Positions 49,734 through 56,661 of a stretch of DNA of 64,000 nucleotides are shown in pieces. Under the pieces are notes generated by a model. The model was not told the DNA's origin. It worked only from the letters and a program-made list of their open reading frames with translations, and did no database searches. Origin of the DNA: JACVRW01 sp034664005 (GTDB taxonomy: Bacteria > Actinomycetota > Thermoleophilia > Solirubrobacterales > Thermoleophilaceae); the NCBI GenBank assembly GCA_034664005.1, contig JAXDIL010000052.1, positions 1-64,000 on the forward strand. Reading direction: 5' to 3'. The number at the start of each line of letters is the position of its first letter. The first letter of the stretch is position 1. The position numbers and the translations under genes were made by a program.

Positions 49734-50507
49734 CTACGGAGTGCGGCGGGTGGGGCCGTTGCCGCGGGCGGGGCCGTTGCGCGGCGTCTTTCCCCCGGCC
49801 GGACGAGCGAGTGCTTTTCCGAGCGCTCTCCGCCCATGCGTGAGGTGCGCGGACATCGTCTCGGCCGCGGCCTTTCCGTCGCCGCGTTCGAGAGCCTCGA
49901 AGATCTGCACATGCTCCGGGACGAAGCGGCGAGGAAGCTCAGCGCGATACACGTGCTCTGACAGCTCGAGCTGGATCCGCGCCCAGTAGCCGCGCACTAT
50001 TCCGATCAGCTCGCTGGCAGCTGCCTCGTAGATGGCCAGGTGGAAGTCGGCGTCCAGGCGCACAGCGTCAGCCGAGTCGGCGTCCTCGATGGCGTCGCAG
50101 AAGCGATCCAGCAGCCCGCGTATGACCGCGAGCTCATCGGCCGTCAGTCGCTCGGCGGCAAGGCGTGTCAGATACGGCTCGAGGATCAGCCGACAGTCGT
50201 AGACCAGAATTGCCTCCTGAGCGGAGAGCCGGTATGCCACGTAGGTCCCGCGACCTCGATATGAGACGACGAGGCCCTCCGCCTCGAGCCTCCGCAGTCC
50301 CTCACGAACAGGGGTCCTGCTCACGCCGGTGCGCTCGATCACGTCCATCTCTGTTACGCGCGTCGACGGAACAAGTCGTCCCGAAAGGATGTCCTCGCGC
50401 AACACGGCGGCCACGTGCTCCGCCAATGACGGTGGCGGATCGATCCGCTCCATCGGGACGCGGCTGGCAGGCTCTCCCTTCGGCTTGGCTATTGGCGATT
50501 CTGACAT
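49734..50507 (-). CDS. GntR family regulator, FCD subfamily (predicted island regulator)
   Basis: 257 residues. The winged helix is at about 24-90 (SLAEHVAAVLREDILSGRL, VTEMDVIERTGVSRTPVREG, LRRLEAEGLVVSYRGRGTYV). The FCD ligand domain is at about 100-240 (YDCRLILEPYLTRLAAERL, DADFHLAIYEAA, RYWARIQ-type helix). FCD regulators respond to carboxylic acids or pathway intermediates. It is the rightmost island gene, upstream of operon 1, with a GTATAC-containing site at its own promoter. Self-regulation and control of both operons are inferred from the shared operator. Confidence 0.92.
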   Translation of the reverse strand: MSESPIAKPKGEPASRVPMERIDPPPSLAEHVAAVLREDILSGRLVPSTRVTEMDVIERTGVSRTPVREGLRRLEAEGLVVSYRGRGTYVAYRLSAQEAILVYDCRLILEPYLTRLAAERLTADELAVIRGLLDRFCDAIEDADSADAVRLDADFHLAIYEAAASELIGIVRGYWARIQLELSEHVYRAELPRRFVPEHVQIFEALERGDGKAAAETMSAHLTHGRRALGKALARPAGGKTPRNGPARGNGPTRRTP

Positions 50508-50515
50508 TGCTTAAT

Positions 50516-50533
50516 CTTGTATGGAGTATACGT
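50516..50533. promoter_or_regulatory. Putative GntR autoregulatory operator
   Basis: CTTGTATGGAGTATACGT contains a TTGTAT half-site and the GTATAC core (50526-50531) seen in the two operon operators. It starts 9 bp upstream of the gntR start codon. Confidence 0.5.
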
Positions 50534-50599
50534 CCGGCTCACGATGTCTGTCGCCGAGCAGCGGAGCCACCCTAACCCACAGATGTGCCGAGTGCCGGG

Positions 50600-50954
50600 G
50601 GAACGAAAGCACTAGTGGCGGACGTAGCGCTTCTGCGACCTAGAGCAAGTGCCGTAGGGCCACGAGCCATATGGCGCCTTCACCCGCAGCACCCCCCTGC
50701 CTTGGCAGCGTTCTTTGCCGGTCGCCTAGTCTCGTACACGCTCTACGTCACGGCCGCCTCCGCGGCGAAGGACAGCCTCGGCGACGTTCTCGGCGACGCC
50801 GTTGGCTCACCGCGGGATCGCGCTCCAAGCGGCGATGCTTGCCGGCCTCGTCGCGCTCCTCCGGACCGACTGGGCCAAGCTGCTCGCGCGCACCAGCCCT
50901 GACGGCGTCCGGGGCCCGTGCGCCACGACTGCTCCGCACGCTGACTCGCGCTGA
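50600..50954 (+). pseudogene. Frameshifted fragment of a small membrane protein
   Basis: One frame encodes HPPALAAFFAGRLVSYTLYV..SLGDVLGDAVGSP up to 50812. The homologous sequence then appears to continue in the next frame from 50814 as GIALQAAMLAGLVALLRTDW and ends at a TGA at 50952-50954. The two halves read like one hydrophobic C-terminal domain broken by a small indel at about 50813. No start with a clear ribosome binding site is present, so the N-terminus is uncertain. It lies between gntR and the tRNA fragment, as expected for decaying DNA at an island end. Its parent family is not known to me. Confidence 0.6.
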
Positions 50955-51039
50955 CGGCTTCTTTTTCAAAGTCGGGCTCCGCGTCGAGGAGCATCCGGAG
51001 GCCGCTCCGCTACGGCATCGGACGGATCTGGCAGGCGGC
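50955..51039. other. Short non-coding stretch at the right end of the island
   Basis: About 85 bp between the pseudogene remnant and the tRNA-Leu fragment; no gene or repeat recognised. Confidence 0.4.
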
Positions 51040-51102
51040 GCGCAAGGTTGAGGGCCGTGTGGTCCGTTCGGACCGTGGGAGTTCGAAGCTCCCTGGGCGC
51101 AT
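51040..51102 (+). repeat. tRNA-Leu 3' fragment, right direct repeat (attR-like)
   Basis: 63 bp matching 16389-16451 at 60 positions: it keeps the anticodon loop GAG, variable arm, T arm and acceptor 3' strand but lacks the acceptor 5' strand and D arm. The mismatches are T to G in the anticodon stem (breaking one pair), T to C in the variable loop and T to G in the T loop. It cannot fold as a tRNA and is best read as the displaced 3' end left by an integration event. Confidence 0.85.
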
Positions 51103-51135
51103 GAAAGACGGGTGTCCGCCACCATGGATCGGCAC

Positions 51136-51519
51136 TCAGCCCCGGGTCAGCAGCTCGCGCACGTCGTCGGGGACGAGCTGCGGCCGGCCGGCGTCGTCGA
51201 CGTAGACGATCACCGTGCGGCCGCGGACATTGCAGGTGCGGCCGCTGGAGATCTCGAAGCCCCATGTGATCGACGTACCGCCCAGGCGCTCGAGCGACAG
51301 CGTTACCTCGTACTCGTCGTCGAACGCCAGCGAGCGGAGGAACTCGGCCTCGACCGACCGGCGCGGGGTGCGATCCATGAGGTCGAGCCGCCCGAGCCGG
51401 CGCCATAGCGCGGACTCCGCGGCCTCCGCCCACAGGAACGCGTGGGAGTAGTGGAATTGACCGCTCGCGTCGGTCTCCGCCCACGCAACCCGACCGCGAA
51501 TCCTCTGTTGGGCGCTCAC
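51136..51519 (-). CDS. Hotdog-fold acyl-CoA thioesterase (4-hydroxybenzoyl-CoA/YbgC type)
   Basis: 127 residues. The N-terminal WAETDASGQFHYSHAFLWAE (about 13-32) matches the catalytic Asp loop of the family (xxxTDxxGxxxYxxY), followed by the hotdog strands EYEVTLSLERLGG and TCNVRGRTVIVYVD. It hydrolyses an acyl-CoA. It is divergent from the acyl-CoA synthetase gene with a 44-bp spacer carrying the GTCGCTCTCTTGA word. Confidence 0.85.
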   Translation of the reverse strand: MSAQQRIRGRVAWAETDASGQFHYSHAFLWAEAAESALWRRLGRLDLMDRTPRRSVEAEFLRSLAFDDEYEVTLSLERLGGTSITWGFEISSGRTCNVRGRTVIVYVDDAGRPQLVPDDVRELLTRG

Positions 51520-51554
51520 CGTGTGACCACCTATACCACGGAAAAAAAAACGAG

Positions 51555-51568
51555 GTCGCTCTCTTGAC
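51555..51568. promoter_or_regulatory. Putative TetR operator, divergent thioesterase/synthetase promoter
   Basis: GTCGCTCTCTTGAC shares the 13-mer GTCGCTCTCTTGA exactly with the minus strand at 60377-60393, and most of it with the palindrome at 60449-60474. It lies between two divergent genes and covers the annotated TTG start at 51564. Confidence 0.6.
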
Positions 51569-53228
51569 TTTCACGAGGCGCTTGGAAGACTGCAGTCGCG
51601 TGCCACTCAGCCAGATCACCCTCGACGAGGCCGGCGACACCTCGGTCCCAGGCCTCCTCGATCGCCGGGTGGAGGAGACGCCGGACGCGCGAGCGCTGAT
51701 CACGGTACGCGGCGAGCTCACATTCGCCGAATGGCGCGGGCAGGCGGCGGCCACGGCGGCCCTGCTCAGAGACGGCTTCGGGATCGGCCGCGGCGAGCGG
51801 CTTCTGCTCTGGATGGGAAGCGACGACGCGCGCGGCTTTCACGTCGCCCTGCACGCAACGCTGGTCGAGCGCGCCGTCGTGGTGGCGCTCGACGACCGGC
51901 TGAAGCCGGCCGAGGTCCGGAGGCTGATGGGTGAGACCGAGCCAAGAGCGCTCGTGCTGAGCAGCACGGTCGCCCGCAACCTGACCCCCGCCGGGCTGGC
52001 CGAGCTCGGGCTGGATCCGGACCTGCCCGTGGACGACGCGGAGCTCGTCCACGTCGTCCCCGTCGCGGACCGGGCCGTCGCGCCCGGCGGCGAGTCAGTT
52101 CGCCTCTCGGAGCTGCCCGCCGCCGAGCCGCGCAGCGTGGCCAGCCCCGGTGACGACGCGACCATCTTCTTCAGCTCCGGCTCCACCGGCGCGCCCAAGG
52201 GCGCGCTCTGGACCCACGGCGACCTCTGCCAGTACGTCGAGCGCGCCGCGCACGCCATCTACGCGCTGCCGCGGAACGGCAAGCACCTGCAGGCGGACGA
52301 CCTGCTCCAGTCGCCGATCCCGGTCTACACCGCCGCCCACGTGATGGAGAACCCGTACGCCGCGGTCGTCGCCGGCTGCACGCTGGCGTGCGAGTCGAGC
52401 CGCTTCGACGCCGCGGCGTCCGAGCAGCGGATGCACGACCTCGGAACGACGATCTACAACGCCGCGCCGCCCCACTTCGCGATGATGTGCGAGCTGCCGC
52501 CCTCCCCGGAGCCGGAGCGCCTCGAGCTCATGGTGAGCGGCGGCTCGGCGTTCACCGCCCCGCTCTACCGGCGCATGCGCGAGCGCTGGCCGAGCGCGAG
52601 CATCACCAACTGGTACGGCCTGATGGAGAGCGGGTGCGGCCAGACGCTGAGCTACGGCGAGGACATCGAGCGCGCGCCCGGGGCGATAGGGCGCCCGGTC
52701 CCGCCAACCGAGTTCCGCATCGTGGACGATCAGCTCGCCGACCTACCCGCCGGCACCGAGGGCGAGCTCTGGACGCGCGCGCCCGCCCAGATGCGCGAGT
52801 ACTTCGAGAACCCCGAGGAGACCGCCCGCCGGCTCCACGACGGCTGGCTGCGCACCGGCGACCGCGCCGTCCTCGACGAGAGCGGCGTGATCCACGTCGT
52901 CGGCCGCAACGAGGAGCGCATCAACCGCGGCGGCTTCAAGTTCTATCCCGTCGAGATCGAGTCGGTCCTCGAGGACGACCCACGCGTGCTCGAGGCGGCC
53001 GTGATCGCCGTCCCGCACGACCTGCTGGGCCAGGACGCGGTCGCCTTCGTGGTTCCGACCGCCGGCACGGAGCTCGACGAGGACGACCTGCGCTCGCGTT
53101 GCAAGGCGCTCGTCGCGCCGAACAAGGTCCCGTCGCGGATCATCGTCACCGAGCGGCTACCGCGCGGCGCCTACGGGAAGGTCGTCCGCCGCGACCTCGC
53201 CAAGCGCTACCAGGAGCTTCAGGGATAG
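51564..53228 (+). CDS. AMP-forming acyl-CoA synthetase / CoA ligase
   Basis: 554 residues if the TTG at 51564 is used; a GTG at 51600 is an alternative because the TTG lies in a putative operator. P-loop FFSSGSTGAPKGALWTH (about 195-211), WYGLMESGCG near 353, TGDRAVLDESG near 430, the hinge GRNEERINRGGFKFYPVEIE near 447, and the catalytic lysine in RGAYGKVVRR. It forms an acyl-CoA. It heads a plus-strand operon of VOC, LLM and acyl-CoA dehydrogenase genes, so it probably activates the substrate of that route. Confidence 0.88.
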   Translation: MTFTRRLEDCSRVPLSQITLDEAGDTSVPGLLDRRVEETPDARALITVRGELTFAEWRGQAAATAALLRDGFGIGRGERLLLWMGSDDARGFHVALHATLVERAVVVALDDRLKPAEVRRLMGETEPRALVLSSTVARNLTPAGLAELGLDPDLPVDDAELVHVVPVADRAVAPGGESVRLSELPAAEPRSVASPGDDATIFFSSGSTGAPKGALWTHGDLCQYVERAAHAIYALPRNGKHLQADDLLQSPIPVYTAAHVMENPYAAVVAGCTLACESSRFDAAASEQRMHDLGTTIYNAAPPHFAMMCELPPSPEPERLELMVSGGSAFTAPLYRRMRERWPSASITNWYGLMESGCGQTLSYGEDIERAPGAIGRPVPPTEFRIVDDQLADLPAGTEGELWTRAPAQMREYFENPEETARRLHDGWLRTGDRAVLDESGVIHVVGRNEERINRGGFKFYPVEIESVLEDDPRVLEAAVIAVPHDLLGQDAVAFVVPTAGTELDEDDLRSRCKALVAPNKVPSRIIVTERLPRGAYGKVVRRDLAKRYQELQG

Positions 53229-53230
53229 GG

Positions 53231-53683
53231 ATGGCGGAGGTCACGTTCAGCATCCGCGAGGTGACCATCGCGGTGAACGACATCGCCGCCGCGGCCGAGC
53301 GCCTCGGTGGAGCGCTTCAGTCGAAGGTCGACGAGATCGTCGAGTTCCCGGAGGAGAACCTCGAGCTCCAGATGGGCGGAGTGTGGGTCGGCGACGGCGA
53401 CTTCCACCTCGCCCTCGTGCACGACCCGTCCGGACGCGGTCCGGTCGGGCGCTTCCTCGAGAAACGCGGCGAGGGGATCTACGAGCTGAACGTGCGAACC
53501 AACGACCTGCCCGCCGCAATCCAGCACATGAAGAGCCAGGGCTTCCGCTTCGTCAGCGAGACGCCCCACGTGCTACCGGACTACGACTGGAACGGCGAGA
53601 TCTACTCCGAGCTGCGGATCGTATTCGTGGACCCAGCGAGCGCACACGGCGTCCTGATCGAGGTCGCCCAGTGGATCAAGTGA
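53231..53683 (+). CDS. VOC family (glyoxalase/methylmalonyl-CoA-epimerase-like) protein
   Basis: 150 residues with two beta-alpha-beta-beta-beta modules (FSIREVTIAVNDIAAAAERL, then GIYELNVRTNDLPAAIQHMK). Metal ligands are not fully canonical: the first strand has VTIAV where His is common, and Glu sits in LIEVAQW at the end. It could be an epimerase or dioxygenase-like enzyme acting on a CoA ester. The gene starts 2 nt after the synthetase and overlaps the LLM gene. Confidence 0.75.
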   Translation: MAEVTFSIREVTIAVNDIAAAAERLGGALQSKVDEIVEFPEENLELQMGGVWVGDGDFHLALVHDPSGRGPVGRFLEKRGEGIYELNVRTNDLPAAIQHMKSQGFRFVSETPHVLPDYDWNGEIYSELRIVFVDPASAHGVLIEVAQWIK

Positions 53684-54666
53684 CCTCGGTGCGCACCGGG
53701 GTTTGGTTCCAGGGCGGGCTCAGCGTAAAGCGCGCCGTCGAGCTCGCCCGGGCCGCGGAGGCCGCGGGCGTGGACGCGGTCTGGGTGGCGGAGGGGCCGA
53801 TCGGGCGCGACGCGTTCGTCACGCTGACTGCAATCGCCGCCGCCACGAGCCGGGTGGAGCTCGGCACCGGCGTGGTCAACTCCTTCACGCGCCATCCCGC
53901 TCAGATAGCGGCCTCCTTCGCGACGCTCGACGAGGCCTCGGACGGCCGCGCCGTCGCGGGCCTCGGGATAGGAGCGCGCGACTATCTGACGCCGCTCGGC
54001 TTCGACACGTCGAAGCCGATCGCGACGGCGCGGGAGATGCTCGAGCTGATGCGCCGGCTGCTTGCGCGCGAGGTGATCGACCACGCGGGCGTCAAGTTCC
54101 GGCTGGAGGGCGCGCGCCTCGCGTTCGAGCCTCCCCGGGCGGACATCCCGATCTACCTCGCCGCGACGGGACCGAGGATGTCTGCGCTGGCCGGAGAGCT
54201 CGCCGACGGGATCTACCTCCTGTTCGGCACGCGCGAGTACGTCGAGAACGTCCTGCGGAACGCGCGAAAGGACCGCCCGGCGGACAAGCCGCTGGAGGTG
54301 GCGAGCCCCATCTTCATGGCTGTGGACGAGGACCGCGACGCCGCCCGAGCGCAGGTCAAGACAGGCATCGGCCTCGTCCTCACGGAGCCGAGCGGCGAGG
54401 CGATGCTCGAGGCCAACGGGCTGGACCCGGCGCACGCCGAGCGGATCCGCGCCGCGCTCGCCGAGTCCGGCGTCCGGGCCCTGCGCAGCGCCGTCGACGA
54501 CGCAATCGTGGACAGCCTCACGATCGTCGGCACACCCGCTGAGTGCGTCGCGCGGCTCGAGGAGGCGGTGAGCTGGGGCATCACTCACCCGCTCGTCCTG
54601 CTGAGTGGCGACGACCCGGCGCCCGCGCTCGGGGTGCTCAGGGAGCTCCGACGGGCGGCGGCGTGA
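53680..54666 (+). CDS. LLM-class F420-dependent oxidoreductase
   Basis: 328 residues from a GTG overlapping the VOC stop (GTGA). Barrel words are TGVWFQGGLSVKRAVELARAA, AGVDAVWVAEGP, RVELGTGVVNSFTRHPAQIA, SDGRAVAGLGIGARDYLTPLG and PIYLAATGPRMSALAGELADG. It resembles the F420-dependent glucose-6-phosphate dehydrogenase / methylene-H4MPT reductase branch. It overlaps the acyl-CoA dehydrogenase gene by 4 nt. Substrate not predictable. Confidence 0.88.
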   Translation: MTSVRTGVWFQGGLSVKRAVELARAAEAAGVDAVWVAEGPIGRDAFVTLTAIAAATSRVELGTGVVNSFTRHPAQIAASFATLDEASDGRAVAGLGIGARDYLTPLGFDTSKPIATAREMLELMRRLLAREVIDHAGVKFRLEGARLAFEPPRADIPIYLAATGPRMSALAGELADGIYLLFGTREYVENVLRNARKDRPADKPLEVASPIFMAVDEDRDAARAQVKTGIGLVLTEPSGEAMLEANGLDPAHAERIRAALAESGVRALRSAVDDAIVDSLTIVGTPAECVARLEEAVSWGITHPLVLLSGDDPAPALGVLRELRRAAA

Positions 54667-55856
54667 CGATCGACGCCGATACCCGGCGCGACATCGTCGC
54701 GATGGTCCGGAGCTTCGTCGACGACAAGGTGCTTCCGCACGCGGCGCACTTCGACCGTGAGGACGCCTTCCCCGACGAGATGCTCGAGCAGATGAAGGAG
54801 CTCGGCCTCCTCGGGATCACCATCCCCGAGGAGTACGGCGGCATGGGCCTCGACCTCGTGACCTACGCGATGATCATCGAGGAGCTGGCGCGCGGCTGGA
54901 TCACGGTCGCCGGCATCGTGAACACGCACTTGATCGGGTGCTACCTGCTCAAGACCTTCGGCACCGACGAGCAAAAGCAGTACTTCCTGCCCAGGATGGC
55001 GACGGGCGAGATGCGCGGAGCCTTCTCGCTGTCCGAGCCCGAGGTCGGGTCCGACGTCCAGGGACTGCGGGCGACCGCGACGCGGCAGGAGGACGGAAGC
55101 TGGGCGCTCCACGGCCAGAAGATGTGGGTCACCGGCAGCTTGCGCTCGAGCGTGATCTTCGTGCTGATGAAGAGCGACCCGGCCGCCGACCCGCCCCACC
55201 GGGGCATCACCTGCTTCATCGCCGAGAAGGAGCCCGGCGTCGCCGAGCCCGGCGGGCAGTTCGCGGGCGTGACCATCTCCCCGAAGATCGCGAAGATGGG
55301 CTACCGCGGAATCGAGACGAGCGAGGTCGTCTTCGACGGGTACCGCTGCCCGGCGAACCGCATCCTCGGCGGCGAGGAGGGGCTCGGCCAAGGCTTCCGC
55401 CAGATGATGGACGCGCTCGAGACCGGGCGCGTCAACGTCGCCGCCCGCGGGGTGGGTATCGCACAGCGCGCGCTCGAGCTGGCGCTGCGCTACTCGCAGG
55501 AGCGCAAGGCGTTCGGCAAGCCGATCGCGAAGCACCAGGCGATCCAGTTCAAGCTCGCGGACATGGCGACCAAGGTCGAGGCGGCGCGGCTACTCACGCA
55601 GCAGGCCGCCTCGATGAAGGACGCCGGCCGGCGCTCGGACCTCGAGGCCGGGATGGCGAAGCTGTTCGCGTGCGAGGCCGGCAAGGAGGTTGTCGAGGAG
55701 GCGTTCCGCATCCACGGCGGCTACGGCTACTCGAAGGAGTACGAGATCGAGCGGCTCTACCGAGACGCGCCGCTGCTCCTGATCGGCGAGGGCACCTCCG
55801 ACATCCAGCGGATGGTGATCGGGCGAAGCCTGCTGGCGCGCAACCGCGTCAGCTGA
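54663..55856 (+). CDS. Acyl-CoA dehydrogenase
   Basis: 397 residues from a GTG (GTGA overlap). The FAD/substrate words are PEEYGGMGLD, AFSLSEPEVGSDVQGLRATA, KMWVTGSLRSS, the helical domain RQMMDALETGRVNVAARGVG and QERKAFGKPIAKHQAIQ. The catalytic base is probably Glu in LLIGEGTSDIQR near the C-terminus. It introduces the alpha-beta double bond in an acyl-CoA. It converges on the MaoC gene with an 8-nt overlap. Confidence 0.94.
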   Translation: MTIDADTRRDIVAMVRSFVDDKVLPHAAHFDREDAFPDEMLEQMKELGLLGITIPEEYGGMGLDLVTYAMIIEELARGWITVAGIVNTHLIGCYLLKTFGTDEQKQYFLPRMATGEMRGAFSLSEPEVGSDVQGLRATATRQEDGSWALHGQKMWVTGSLRSSVIFVLMKSDPAADPPHRGITCFIAEKEPGVAEPGGQFAGVTISPKIAKMGYRGIETSEVVFDGYRCPANRILGGEEGLGQGFRQMMDALETGRVNVAARGVGIAQRALELALRYSQERKAFGKPIAKHQAIQFKLADMATKVEAARLLTQQAASMKDAGRRSDLEAGMAKLFACEAGKEVVEEAFRIHGGYGYSKEYEIERLYRDAPLLLIGEGTSDIQRMVIGRSLLARNRVS

Positions 55857-56661
55857 CCCGGAAGCTCGCGACGCCGCCCTTCAGCACGTCGGTGCCGTTC
55901 GCAGAGGCGGTGAACAGCGTGCCTTCGTCTTCGTTCCAGCCCGACACTTCGATCGCGGCTCCCGGGTAGACGGGGGCGGCGAACCGGACCGACAGGCCGG
56001 TCAGCTCGCCGGGGTCGCGCTCGAGCGCGTCCGACATCGACAGCGCGACGCATCCGAGCGTGGCGAGGCCGTGCAGGATCGGGCGCTCGAAGCCAGCGGC
56101 GCGGGCAACGTCGGGGTCGATATGGATCGGGTGCGGATCGCCGGTCAGGCGGTAGAGCGCGGCCTGGTCCTGGGTCGTCTCGGCGCGCGCCTCCACGTCG
56201 GGCGAGCGCTCGGGTGCGGCGCCGCCACCCGAAGGCCCGCGCTCACCGCCAAACCCGCCTGCCCCCGGCACGAAGATCGTGTAGCGGGCCTCGAAGAGCT
56301 CAGATTGCACGGCGACCACGACGAGCGCGGACGATCCCTTGTCCCAGACCGCCTCGACCGCCGCCGTCGTCCGGATCTCGGCGCTGCGCGGCAGCGGGCC
56401 GGACACCGTGAGCTCCTGGCCGACATGGAGCGTGTTGGCGCGGTCATAGCCGGCCACGAGCGCGACCGCCTCTATGGACCAGAGCCCGAGCGTCAGCGCG
56501 AAGGTAGGGAGCACCTCGAGACGCTCCTCGTAGACCAGCTCGGTCCGGTCGGCTCCGGCTCCCACCGCGAGCGCGTAGAGGATCGCGTCGCGCTCGTCGT
56601 ACTTCGCGACGTGGGCGCCCAGGTCCGTCCCGACGATCCCGCCGAGCCCTTCCGTGGTCAC
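55849..56661 (-). CDS. MaoC-family double-hotdog enoyl-CoA hydratase
   Basis: 270 residues made of two hotdog repeats. The hydratase-2 motif is in TGDPHPIHIDPDVARAAGF, with the catalytic Asp and His, followed by HGLATLGC. The first repeat (RTELVYEERLEVLPTFALTL) lacks these residues, as usual. It hydrates a trans-2-enoyl-CoA, the step after the acyl-CoA dehydrogenase. The gene overlaps the amidase-crotonase start of its operon by 4 nt at its 5' end. Confidence 0.9.
   Translation of the reverse strand: MTTEGLGGIVGTDLGAHVAKYDERDAILYALAVGAGADRTELVYEERLEVLPTFALTLGLWSIEAVALVAGYDRANTLHVGQELTVSGPLPRSAEIRTTAAVEAVWDKGSSALVVVAVQSELFEARYTIFVPGAGGFGGERGPSGGGAAPERSPDVEARAETTQDQAALYRLTGDPHPIHIDPDVARAAGFERPILHGLATLGCVALSMSDALERDPGELTGLSVRFAAPVYPGAAIEVSGWNEDEGTLFTASANGTDVLKGGVASFRVS

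Noticed and set aside
51040..51102. Second functional tRNA-Leu gene
   Set aside because: It lacks the acceptor 5' strand and D arm and has a broken anticodon-stem pair, so it cannot fold as a tRNA.
51541..51550. A-run (about nine A) upstream of the synthetase as a terminator
   Set aside because: No stem precedes it on either strand; it is part of a short divergent promoter.
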